Of a stretch of DNA of 6,877 bases, positions 1-4,847 are shown piece after piece. The DNA lies in assembly GCA_027083915.1 (NCBI GenBank), contig JALWML010000136.1, positions 1 through 6,877 of the forward strand. Direction: 5' to 3'. This stretch comes from Lysobacterales bacterium (GTDB taxonomy: Bacteria > Pseudomonadota > Gammaproteobacteria > Xanthomonadales > Marinicellaceae). The notes beneath the pieces are model-generated. The model was not told the DNA's origin and made no database searches. It was given only the letters and a program-made list of their open reading frames with translations. How positions within the stretch are numbered: position 1 is the stretch's first letter; every line of letters starts with the position of its first letter. A program made the position numbers and the translations under genes.

Positions 1-533
1 GTATCCCAGAGCTGTGACCCAGGAATAACTTGCAAACAACCATTTTCTACCGTTTCATCACCTAAGGGCAACCATGTGTTGATTAATTGTTGGTTTTCAA
101 AATCCCAATAGCGCGTGTCTTTATGCCAATGCGTTTCAGACGAATACCGTGGTTGTTTCGTCATGATGCAATTGTGGTGCGATTGCACTAAATAAAGTGT
201 TTCAGAATCAAATAACGCTTTTAATACTTGTGTGGCTTTTTGGCTCATTTGCCATTGTTGAAAAACTGCATCACGAGAGTATGCCAATAACAAACGTCTG
301 ATGGTATCACCACCGGTCTCTTCTTTAGTTTTGGGTGATCCTGGATAATGCACTTCTTGTTCGAGTTCAAAAGGCTTTACTCTATTTTTCAGGTGTTCTT
401 CCACTTTGCTTTGAATGGCTTCAACCACTGACAAATCAACAAAATCACGCTTGACTAAAAAACCATTTTCGTGAAAAAACTGTATTTCTTGTGCTGAAAT
501 TAAATTTTCCTGCTTCATATCAAAATGTGTCAT
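1..533 (-). CDS. Phytanoyl-CoA dioxygenase (PhyH) family protein, 3' end outside the window
   Basis: The reading frame opens with ATG at 531-533 and stays open for 177 codons to the left edge, so the C-terminal part is missing. The translation has the PhyH pattern of non-haem Fe(II)/2-oxoglutarate oxygenases: an N-terminal segment FFHENGFLV (residues 19-27), then THWHKD with the HxD iron ligands H137 and D139, then NTWLPLGDETVENGCLQVIP (152-171) and the PGSQ turn. The distal iron His and the 2-oxoglutarate-binding Arg would lie beyond the edge. Family members hydroxylate varied substrates, from fatty acyl-CoAs to small metabolites, so the substrate is unknown. An AAGG stretch sits about 12 bases upstream of the ATG, rather far for a ribosome site. 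It is separated from the aminotransferase stop by 82 bases, so it may have its own promoter. No break is visible. Soluble cytoplasmic enzyme by inference. Confidence 0.92.
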   Translation of the reverse strand, partial: MTHFDMKQENLISAQEIQFFHENGFLVKRDFVDLSVVEAIQSKVEEHLKNRVKPFELEQEVHYPGSPKTKEETGGDTIRRLLLAYSRDAVFQQWQMSQKATQVLKALFDSETLYLVQSHHNCIMTKQPRYSSETHWHKDTRYWDFENQQLINTWLPLGDETVENGCLQVIPGSQLWD

Positions 534-615
534 GGTGAAATTTTACCTTAAATAATGTGAAGTGAAAGATTTTAGAGGTAATCGCTAAAATTTAGTTTGA
601 TAACAATCAACAAAT

Positions 616-1731
616 TTACTCACAAGCACGAATAAAGTCAGCAAACTGCTGATGTCCAAAGCCAATTCGGAAACCTTTTTGCCCAGTGCAAAATAAATCA
701 GATGGAAAAATCAAAAAACCCGTTTGTTCAGCAATTTGTCTAGCGACAATTTCCGTAGATACTTTATCATCCTCTAATTCAACAAAAACACAACATCCAA
801 CTTTGGGTAAATTAATTTTAACCTCATATCCTAATAGACTGGTTAAATCAGACAGATGTGATTTATTGGGTAAAATGATGGATAAATTTCGTTGTGTTAG
901 CTTTTCTGGAAGCTTTAATACTTCACTGGCAACACGTTCATCCAATTGAGAGTTGCATACCGACAAATACCCTTTAACATTATTAACAGCTTTACATAGT
1001 TCATCGTTATGACAAGCCATCCAACCCACTCGAATTCCTGGAATGGCATAGCCTTTGGAAATCACACCAACACTGATGCCCTTCTCATAACTATCGGCAA
1101 CAGTTGGTAATTGGTCTTGTTTAGTGTGTTCTAAGCCTCGAAAGACCTCATCAGACAACAACCAAACATCGTATTGATGACACAGTTCAACCAAGTCAAT
1201 TAACTCCTTATGACTCAATGTTGCTCCTGTTGGATTATGAGGGTAGTTAATCACGAATAAGCGAGTACCTGCTTTAAAATATTCTTCAACTTTATTTAAA
1301 TCCAGTGACCAATTTTTTTCCGCATTTAATTCAACAATACTAACCTTACAACCCATATTTTGAGGAATTTTTAACAAAGGCTCATAAACAGGAGCAATAA
1401 CCAAAACTTTATCACCTGCTTGTAACAAGGCATTATAAACACAAAATAACGCCTCTTGCGCTCCAGCAAAAGTCATCAACTCATCAGCTTTGATGCCATC
1501 ATAGTGAAAAGTCGATAAAGTTTGACGCAAAGCCAAATTACCTTCATCAGGAGCAAAACCCAAATCAACTCCGTTCAACAAAGAAGCAAACGAACAACCA
1601 ATAGTCTTCTCAAGCTCATTTTGGCTAAAAGGGTATGGATTGGTATTATGCATACTGGTCAACTTATTTCCCTTAAAGGAAGCAGAAAAAGTAGCCATAG
1701 CCAGTTGGGGGAAATTATTGTTAACAAACAT
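616..1731 (-). CDS. PLP-dependent class I/II aminotransferase (fold type I), 371 aa
   Basis: A complete aminotransferase of normal to slightly short length. Recognisable parts in order are FAGAQEALF (88-96, PLP phosphate-binding turn), NYPHNPTGA (162-170, with N166), LLSDEVFRGLE (191-201, with D194 contacting the pyridine nitrogen), ISKGYAIPGIRVGW (224-237, with K226 as the Schiff-base lysine) and FRIGFG (354-359, with R355 as the likely substrate-carboxylate arginine). All key residues are present, so it should be active. The DEVFRGLE wording resembles a branch of class I enzymes that includes amino-acid-modifying aminotransferases, but the substrate cannot be read from sequence. The ATG at 1731 is kept because FPQL near the N terminus matches where family members begin; no strong Shine-Dalgarno precedes it, and ATGs at 1698 and 1653 are alternatives. 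It follows the membrane-protein gene by 32 bases and could be cotranscribed with it. Tyrosine transamination feeding the nearby pathway is only a possibility. Confidence 0.9.
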   Translation of the reverse strand: MFVNNNFPQLAMATFSASFKGNKLTSMHNTNPYPFSQNELEKTIGCSFASLLNGVDLGFAPDEGNLALRQTLSTFHYDGIKADELMTFAGAQEALFCVYNALLQAGDKVLVIAPVYEPLLKIPQNMGCKVSIVELNAEKNWSLDLNKVEEYFKAGTRLFVINYPHNPTGATLSHKELIDLVELCHQYDVWLLSDEVFRGLEHTKQDQLPTVADSYEKGISVGVISKGYAIPGIRVGWMACHNDELCKAVNNVKGYLSVCNSQLDERVASEVLKLPEKLTQRNLSIILPNKSHLSDLTSLLGYEVKINLPKVGCCVFVELEDDKVSTEIVARQIAEQTGFLIFPSDLFCTGQKGFRIGFGHQQFADFIRACE

Positions 1732-1763
1732 AACAACTAGAATAATCTGAAATCAACATGGTA

Positions 1764-2198
1764 TCAACTGTTAAATTTAGCTTTAATGAATTCATAACCA
1801 TAAACCGTAATAAAGGACAGCATTATCCAAGACAACCATTTAAAAATATTTTGGATAATAACCACATGTAAAGGATTGCCGATAAGGTAATCCATTAATG
1901 GTTGACGAATAAGCATGGCATTTAGTGCCAATAATAAAAGAGATAAATAGACTGCTGCTTTAAGTTCTCCAAACTGCATTAGCTTATCTCGTGCTAAATG
2001 GTACAACACAATTGTAGCAATACCATATTCTATCGAAGTTATGCCTGCCACATAACGCAGCGCCCAAGAGGGCTGTATTGCAATTCCTTGCATTTGACTA
2101 CCAATCCAGCCAGGCAACCATTCAACAGTAAAAACGTGAATAACAAAACCCGTTAATGAAGCAATTATTGCCAGAACTAATAATAAAAAATATTTCAT
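1764..2198 (-). CDS. Small four-helix integral membrane protein of unknown function, 144 aa
   Basis: I do not recognise a family. Starting at the ATG at 2196-2198, the protein begins MKYFLLLVLA and has four hydrophobic segments at about residues 3-23, 47-68, 80-97 and 111-135, with short connecting loops and a basic tail KAKFNS. This is the pattern of a small polytopic inner-membrane protein, with no cleavable signal peptide or catalytic motif that I can see. The frame is open further upstream to an ATG at 2243, which would add 15 residues and overlap the mazF 3' end by 19 bases. I prefer the inner start because hydrophobic segment 1 then begins directly at the N terminus and the added residues are the other-frame reading of the mazF end. 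No clear ribosome site precedes either start. The gene lies 26 bases after mazF and 32 before the aminotransferase. Confidence 0.7.
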   Translation of the reverse strand: MKYFLLLVLAIIASLTGFVIHVFTVEWLPGWIGSQMQGIAIQPSWALRYVAGITSIEYGIATIVLYHLARDKLMQFGELKAAVYLSLLLLALNAMLIRQPLMDYLIGNPLHVVIIQNIFKWLSWIMLSFITVYGYEFIKAKFNS

Positions 2199-2224
2199 AA
2201 GATAGCAATCATAACAGTAAACAT

Positions 2225-2566
2225 TCAACTTTGATAAATACATGCATCTAACAAACTCAAAACATCATCCACAATTTGTTGATGAGCCTCTTCTATAAAC
2301 TTTACTTTTCTAGCTTTGTAGTCGATAGACTTCATTTGCTCGACCATAACAAATCCTGTCAATGACGATTTGTTATTGACACTGACATGAAATGGTATTT
2401 TGCGATTGGTATTGGTTATAGGGCAGACCATTGTCATGCCTGTGGCTTGGTTGAATTGCTTGTTACTCACGACCAAAGCAGGTCTTCGCCCTTTTTGTTC
2501 ATGTCCTGATTGTGGGTTAAAATTAACCACGACAAAATCTCCTTTTTGTGGGCAATAATCTACCAC
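2225..2566 (-). CDS. mazF: Type II toxin MazF (PemK/MazF-family endoribonuclease), 113 aa
   Basis: The protein follows the MazF/PemK/Kid fold along its whole length: GDFVVVNFNPQSGHEQKGRR (residues 9-28), PALVVSN, VCPITNTNR (47-55), a GFVMVEQMKSIDYKARKV stretch (71-88), and a C-terminal helix DDVLSLLDACI. E23, R28 and T51 align with the active-site region known for E. coli MazF (E24, R29 and T52), so the toxin appears intact. MazF enzymes are sequence-specific mRNA interferases; the cleavage site is not predictable here. The start is a GTG at 2564-2566 that overlaps the 3' end of mazE by 7 bases, with AAAGGA about 8 bases upstream, as expected for translational coupling that keeps toxin output tied to antitoxin. 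Length is typical. Confidence 0.96.
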   Translation of the reverse strand: MVDYCPQKGDFVVVNFNPQSGHEQKGRRPALVVSNKQFNQATGMTMVCPITNTNRKIPFHVSVNNKSSLTGFVMVEQMKSIDYKARKVKFIEEAHQQIVDDVLSLLDACIYQS

Positions 2567-2808
2567 TCCTCTTTTCCTTTAGGCTCATCCCAATTGAGCT
2601 CTTCAACTTCATAATCAGCTGGCATTTCTGCCACTAAATCTTTAATTGTATATTTACCATGAATTTTATGGGTCGGGGTCAAAATAATTTTCCCATCATC
2701 CACCACAATTTCAACTTCTTCACCAATGTCAATATGTGAATTTTTGAGAATTTTCAAAGGTATTCTGATGCCTTGAGAATTTCCCCATTTTTGTATTTTT
2801 GAAAGCAT
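2560..2808 (-). CDS. mazE: Type II antitoxin MazE (AbrB/MazE-type DNA-binding), 82 aa
   Basis: An 82-residue protein, the same length as E. coli MazE and alignable over all of it. The N-terminal swapped-hairpin (AbrB-like) DNA-binding domain shows IQKWGNSQGIRIPLKIL (5-21), then GEEVEIVVDDGKIILTP (29-45). The acidic C-terminal part, which in MazE wraps around and neutralises the toxin, ends NWDEPKGKEEW, very close to the E. coli ending NIDWGEPKDKEVW. It begins with ATG at 2806-2808 and is the first gene of the mazEF pair. MazE proteins, alone and with MazF, repress their own promoter, and an AT-rich palindrome lies about 31 bases upstream. No strong Shine-Dalgarno is visible. The protein should bind the MazF encoded directly downstream. 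Confidence 0.95.
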   Translation of the reverse strand: MLSKIQKWGNSQGIRIPLKILKNSHIDIGEEVEIVVDDGKIILTPTHKIHGKYTIKDLVAEMPADYEVEELNWDEPKGKEEW

Positions 2809-2829
2809 TTTAGTTTTAACAGCTTATAA

Positions 2830-2850
2830 GGTATATCCAAGTATATACTT
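2830..2850 (-). promoter_or_regulatory. Candidate mazEF operator: palindrome plus phased GTATAT repeats
   Basis: The 12-bp sequence AAGTATATACTT at 2839-2850 is a perfect palindrome. A second GTATAT begins at 2831, exactly 10 bp from the GTATAT at 2841, so the two would sit on the same face of the helix. The site lies 22-42 bases upstream of the mazE ATG, where a MazE or MazE-MazF repressor would be expected; the E. coli mazEF operator is also AT-rich with alternating palindromes. A weak minus-strand promoter (TTACTC then TATACC, spaced 18) would overlap it. The palindrome is read directly; the operator role is inference. Confidence 0.45.
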
Positions 2851-2930
2851 TTAGAGTAATATTATCTATACGTAGCAAAAATTTTAGCAAAATATAATTC
2901 ATTTGGCAAAACCAAACCTTGTATCTACAA

Positions 2931-2971
2931 AATCTCCGAGCAACTCCGCGTCTTCTCTGCGAACCTCTGTG
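2931..2971 (-). repeat. Degenerate 10-11 bp tandem CTCYG repeat (dispersed intergenic type)
   Basis: On the plus strand the core CTCYG occurs at 2934, 2944, 2955 and 2965, so with 10, 11 and 10 bp spacing. On the minus strand it reads as CACAGAGG, CGCAGAGA, CGCGGAGT and CTCGGAGA in succession, preceded by a GGAACACAGAGG stretch. I recall text of this kind ('aaggaacacagagg...gcagag...gcggag') as a common non-coding dispersed repeat in environmental bacterial genomes. It is clearly more GC-rich than its flanks. Function unknown. Confidence 0.5.
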
Positions 2972-3007
2972 TTCCTTAGCAGTTTTAAATAAAACCACGA
3001 TACCCAA

Positions 3008-3040
3008 TGAGATTGCCACGTCGTTCCTCCTCGCAATGAC
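3008..3040 (-). repeat. Dispersed intergenic repeat of the 'TCATTGCGAGGA...GCAATCTC' type
   Basis: The minus strand begins GTCATTGCGAGGAGGAACGA and ends GTGGCAATCTCA. ATTGC at 3012-3016 and GCAAT at 3033-3037 can pair as the ends of a hairpin. Sequences of this form recur between genes in many unrelated bacteria and, when translated, produce the familiar spurious peptide ARRNDVAIS. It sits 21 bases beyond the fah stop codon. It may add a transcript-end hairpin for fah, but there is no clear U-tract, so I do not call a terminator. Confidence 0.55.
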
Positions 3041-3060
3041 CATTCTAAAGACAATTACTT

Positions 3061-4041
3061 TTAAGCTTTAACAATAGTATTATGAATAGTCCCAAAGATA
3101 TTATCACCATTTTCGGCAAGCATTTTAATCTCAACATCATCGCCAAAACTCATAAACGGTGTGGTAGCTTTACCGTCTTTAATGATTTCTAGTACACGTT
3201 TTTCGGCTAAACACGATGAACCAAGTGATTCATCTTCATTGGCAATTGTGCCTGAACCTATCATAGCGCCAGCTGATAATGGGCGTGTTTTGGCAGCATG
3301 AGCTATTAATTGTGCAAAATTAAATTGCATATCAACACCCGCATCAGGAAAACCAAACCATTCGCCGTTGTAGCGTGTATGTAAAGGCAAATGAAGTTTT
3401 GTGTCTTGCCATGCATCGCCCAACTCATCTGGTGTCACAAAAAAAGGAGACAGAGCGGTTGGTGGCTTAGACTGTAAAAAGCCAAAACCTTTTGCCAGTT
3501 CTGCTGGTATTAAATTACGCAATGAAACATCATTTAAGATACAAACCAACTTAATGTGATCTGCTGCATCTTCTACCGAAACTGCCATTGGCACATCATC
3601 GACAATGACAGCAACTTCTGATTCAAAGTCAATACCGTAATCTTCGCTAGTGACAACAACATCAGCATGAGCTGCTAAAAAGCTATCACTTGTGCCTTGA
3701 TACATTAATGGATCAACTAAAAAGCTTGGTGGCATTTCGGCTCCACGGGCTTTACGAACACGCTCAACATGAGCCAAATAAGCACTGCCATCTAAAAACT
3801 GATGCGAACGTGGCATAGGAGCTGCCAGCATAGTTAAGTCTAATTCGAAAGCATCTGCAACTTCACCTTTATTTAATTTATCATAAACTTCAATAAGTTG
3901 TGGTGATAATTCTGCCCAATCATCCAAAGCTTGCTGCATGGTTGTGGCAATTTCATTAACCATAACTGCATTTGAATTATCACGACTAACGACAATTAAT
4001 TGCCCATCACGTGAACCGTTGTTTAATGTTGCTAATTTCAT
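3061..4041 (-). CDS. fah: Fumarylacetoacetate hydrolase-family protein, probable fumarylacetoacetase (short form), 326 aa
   Basis: The protein is a FAH-fold hydrolase. Visible motifs are the metal-binding DFESEVAVIVDD (138-149; E140 and E142), LNDVSLR (169-175; D171), the loop GFGFLQSKPPTALSPFF with K192, and IGSGTIANED (261-270) near the C terminus. Next to hpd and hmgA the natural job is the last step of tyrosine catabolism, hydrolysis of fumarylacetoacetate to fumarate and acetoacetate. At about 326 residues it is shorter than the roughly 420-residue mammalian-type enzyme and belongs to a short bacterial branch, so related beta-diketone hydrolase activities remain possible. The start is taken at the ATG at 4039-4041 (MKLATLNNGSRDGQ), preceded by AAGAGA. 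The frame remains open upstream to 4143, but those 34 codons run through a hairpin and a repeat and are not protein-like. An 806-bp repeat island separates it from hmgA, so it may need its own promoter. Confidence 0.87.
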   Translation of the reverse strand: MKLATLNNGSRDGQLIVVSRDNSNAVMVNEIATTMQQALDDWAELSPQLIEVYDKLNKGEVADAFELDLTMLAAPMPRSHQFLDGSAYLAHVERVRKARGAEMPPSFLVDPLMYQGTSDSFLAAHADVVVTSEDYGIDFESEVAVIVDDVPMAVSVEDAADHIKLVCILNDVSLRNLIPAELAKGFGFLQSKPPTALSPFFVTPDELGDAWQDTKLHLPLHTRYNGEWFGFPDAGVDMQFNFAQLIAHAAKTRPLSAGAMIGSGTIANEDESLGSSCLAEKRVLEIIKDGKATTPFMSFGDDVEIKMLAENGDNIFGTIHNTIVKA

Positions 4042-4059
4042 ATTTTTATCTCTTGTAGT

Positions 4060-4084
4060 GGAGTCCCTTGTGGACTCCTTTTTT
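4060..4084 (+). terminator. GGAGTCC hairpin with T-tract; terminator-like on the plus strand, 5' leader hairpin of fah on the minus strand
   Basis: GGAGTCC at 4060-4066 and GGACTCC at 4072-4078 form a perfect 7-bp stem with a 5-base loop, followed by six T at 4079-4084. The shape is that of an intrinsic terminator for plus-strand transcription, yet all genes here are on the minus strand. On that strand the same hairpin lies 19 bases upstream of the fah ATG, without a following U-tract. It resembles the hairpin at 4214-4232, so it may be a dispersed repeat rather than a dedicated terminator. Confidence 0.45.
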
Positions 4085-4100
4085 AATTTGTTATCGTAAA

Positions 4101-4120
4101 GTGGGTTTACCCACCAATTT
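4101..4120 (+). repeat. Short palindromic repeat GTGGGTTTACCCAC, left copy of an inverted pair
   Basis: GTGGGT and ACCCAC at 4101-4114 form a tight hairpin and are followed by CAATTT, directly abutting the first 81-bp element. The stretch 4103-4120 matches the reverse complement of 4822-4840 except for one substitution and one single-base indel. The two copies thus point in opposite directions at the outer ends of the repeat island between hmgA and fah. Confidence 0.55.
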
Positions 4121-4201
4121 GTAAGATAGACCCTTCCCATCATTTTATCTAAGCACTCTTTAATCCAACCATGTAAACATGATGGGCGAGGCCCATCTTA
4201 C
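4121..4201 (+). repeat. REP/BIME-like 81-bp element, copy 1
   Basis: The element begins GTAAGAT and ends ATCTTAC. Its right arm, ATGATGGGCGAGGCCCATC then TTAC, is a GATGGGC/GCCCATC-type hairpin headed on the opposite strand by GTAA. The left arm is the inverted counterpart but has drifted (GATAGACCCTTCCCATC). Between the arms is an asymmetric spacer containing ATCTAAG and AATCCAACC. Two inverted REP-like hairpins around a short spacer is the layout of a BIME, the non-autonomous unit mobilised by REP-associated tyrosine transposases (RAYT) in other bacteria. Copy 1 and copy 2 (4735-4815) differ at six of 81 positions by direct comparison. No transposase is in the window. Confidence 0.75.
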
Positions 4202-4213
4202 AATTCTTTTTAA

Positions 4214-4232
4214 GGAGCCTGCAAGTGACTCC
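4214..4232 (-). repeat. GGAGTC...GGCTCC hairpin, inverted relative of the 4060-4078 hairpin
   Basis: On the minus strand this reads GGAGTCACTTGCAGGCTCC. It can fold in RNA with six pairs, one of them G-U, around a 7-base loop. It matches 15 of 19 positions of the plus-strand hairpin at 4060-4078, so the pair stands in inverted orientation around the first 81-bp element. It lies 9 bases beyond the last stop of the broken membrane-protein gene and could end that transcript, although TTAAAAAG is a poor U-tract. Confidence 0.4.
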
Positions 4233-4241
4233 ATTAGGTCC

Positions 4242-4403
4242 TTATTGTTTAATCACAGGACAATCAGATTTATCAATCTTGCTTACATCAATCTTTGAAA
4301 TATAATCATTATTAATCCTTATATCGACATAGATTAAATAAATAATGAGTAAAATTGATACACCTATACCTATCCTTCCTCTCTTGATTGCTTTTTTTCC
4401 TCG
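4242..4403 (-). pseudogene. Detached C-terminal part of the small membrane protein, downstream of an in-frame TAA
   Basis: Reading on past the TAA at 4404-4406 in the same frame gives 53 sense codons before TAA at 4242-4244. They encode a basic start RGKKAIKRGR, a hydrophobic helix IGIGVSILLIIYLIYV and a polar tail ending SDCPVIKQ. This is protein-like: a basic anchor, then one membrane span. No ATG or GTG lies in this frame near its beginning, so it is unlikely to be a separate gene. The simplest reading is that 4242-4724 was one 160-codon gene and that a CAA (Gln) codon changed to TAA by a single C-to-T step. The RGxxA-basic-glycine run before the last helix reminds me of a small bacterial membrane-protein family, from memory only. 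A sequencing error or stop readthrough are the alternatives. Confidence 0.5.
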
Positions 4404-4724
4404 TTAAATTTTTCTTTTAAAATCACATTTATTAGCAATAGGAAATTTTTTGTATTTAATAACTTTACTTCCAAGATACGTTAAGTACAGTGGGATAAGT
4501 AAGAAGAAAAAGAAAAAACCATGAACTACTATTTTTGCTTCAAAAATATAATCATTTCTGCAATGCATGTTATCAAAATATTCTTTTTGAATTGGAAAAA
4601 GATAATAATGATAAACAGTTGCAAATAATATACCACCCACAAGCACCTTGCCAATCAATGGCAATTTTTCTTTAAATGTATATACCTCGGTATATTCTTG
4701 CTCCTGCTTTTCTTTCTTATTCAT
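4404..4724 (-). CDS. Small AT-rich membrane protein of unknown function, 106 aa, probably truncated
   Basis: I cannot name this protein. From the ATG at 4722-4724 it has a charged N terminus (MNKKEKQEQEYTEVYTFKEK), a first hydrophobic segment at about residues 21-43 (LPLIGKVLVGGILFATVYHY), a loop with two cysteine or histidine-containing turns near CRNDY, and a second very Phe-rich segment at about 65-90 (GFFFFFLLIPLYLTYLGSKV), then a basic stretch ending KRKI. The frame continues beyond its stop with a further membrane span, so the gene is likely interrupted. It is visibly richer in A/T than the flanking catabolic genes. The 81-bp repeat copy 2 ends only 10 bases upstream of the ATG, and no Shine-Dalgarno is present, so expression is doubtful. 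It is unrelated in theme to hmgA and fah and looks like an insertion between them. Confidence 0.5.
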   Translation of the reverse strand: MNKKEKQEQEYTEVYTFKEKLPLIGKVLVGGILFATVYHYYLFPIQKEYFDNMHCRNDYIFEAKIVVHGFFFFFLLIPLYLTYLGSKVIKYKKFPIANKCDFKRKI

Positions 4725-4734
4725 ATTTTAATTT

Positions 4735-4815
4735 GTAAGATGGGCCCTGCCCATCATTTTATCTAAGTACTCGTTAATCCAACCGTGTAAACATGATGGG
4801 CGAGGCCCATCTTAC
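4735..4815 (+). repeat. REP/BIME-like 81-bp element, copy 2
   Basis: Same length and same spacer orientation as copy 1 at 4121-4201. Here both hairpins are intact: GATGGGCCCTGCCCATC on the left and GATGGGCGAGGCCCATC on the right. The outer 23 bases of the two ends are inverted repeats of each other with two mismatches. The three differences in the left arm all disrupt pairing in copy 1 only, so copy 2 is the better preserved. It sits between the hmgA stop and the start of the small membrane-protein gene. Confidence 0.75.
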
Positions 4816-4821
4816 GTGATT

Positions 4822-4840
4822 AAATTTGGTGGGTAAGCCC
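4822..4840 (-). repeat. Short GGGCTTACCCACC repeat, right copy of an inverted pair
   Basis: The plus strand reads AAATTTGGTGGGTAAGCCC, which is the reverse complement of 4103-4120 apart from one substitution and one extra T. It lies between the second 81-bp element and the hmgA stop codon, 7 bases from the latter, and in transcripts of hmgA would form part of the 3' end. The hairpin potential is weaker than in the left copy. Confidence 0.5.
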
Positions 4841-4847
4841 TTCATTT

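Noticed and set aside
686..949. Plus-strand 87-codon open frame
   Set aside because: It lies wholly opposite the aminotransferase gene and shows no protein-like features.
1522..1740. Plus-strand 72-codon open frame
   Set aside because: Opposite the 5' part of the aminotransferase gene; composition is that of an antisense shadow.
2199..2243. 15-codon upstream extension of the four-helix membrane protein
   Set aside because: It overlaps the mazF 3' end in another frame, and the natural hydrophobic N terminus starts at the ATG at 2198.
2816..3043. A 75-codon minus-strand open frame beginning MVIARRNDVAIS
   Set aside because: It translates through two dispersed non-coding repeats and is a well-known type of false prediction; it has no domain and no ribosome site.
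4042..4143. 34-codon N-terminal extension of the fah frame to an upstream ATG
   Set aside because: The added codons are the reading of the GGAGTCC hairpin, the GTGGGTTTACCCAC repeat and part of the 81-bp element; the conserved FAH sequence begins at MKLATLNNG.
4121..4201. Target-site duplication around the 81-bp elements
   Set aside because: AATT flanks copy 1 on both sides but it is palindromic and low in information, and copy 2 shows no matching flanks.
4121..4815. CRISPR array from the two 81-bp copies
   Set aside because: Only two copies, 533 bp apart with a gene between them, each internally palindromic and without uniform spacers.
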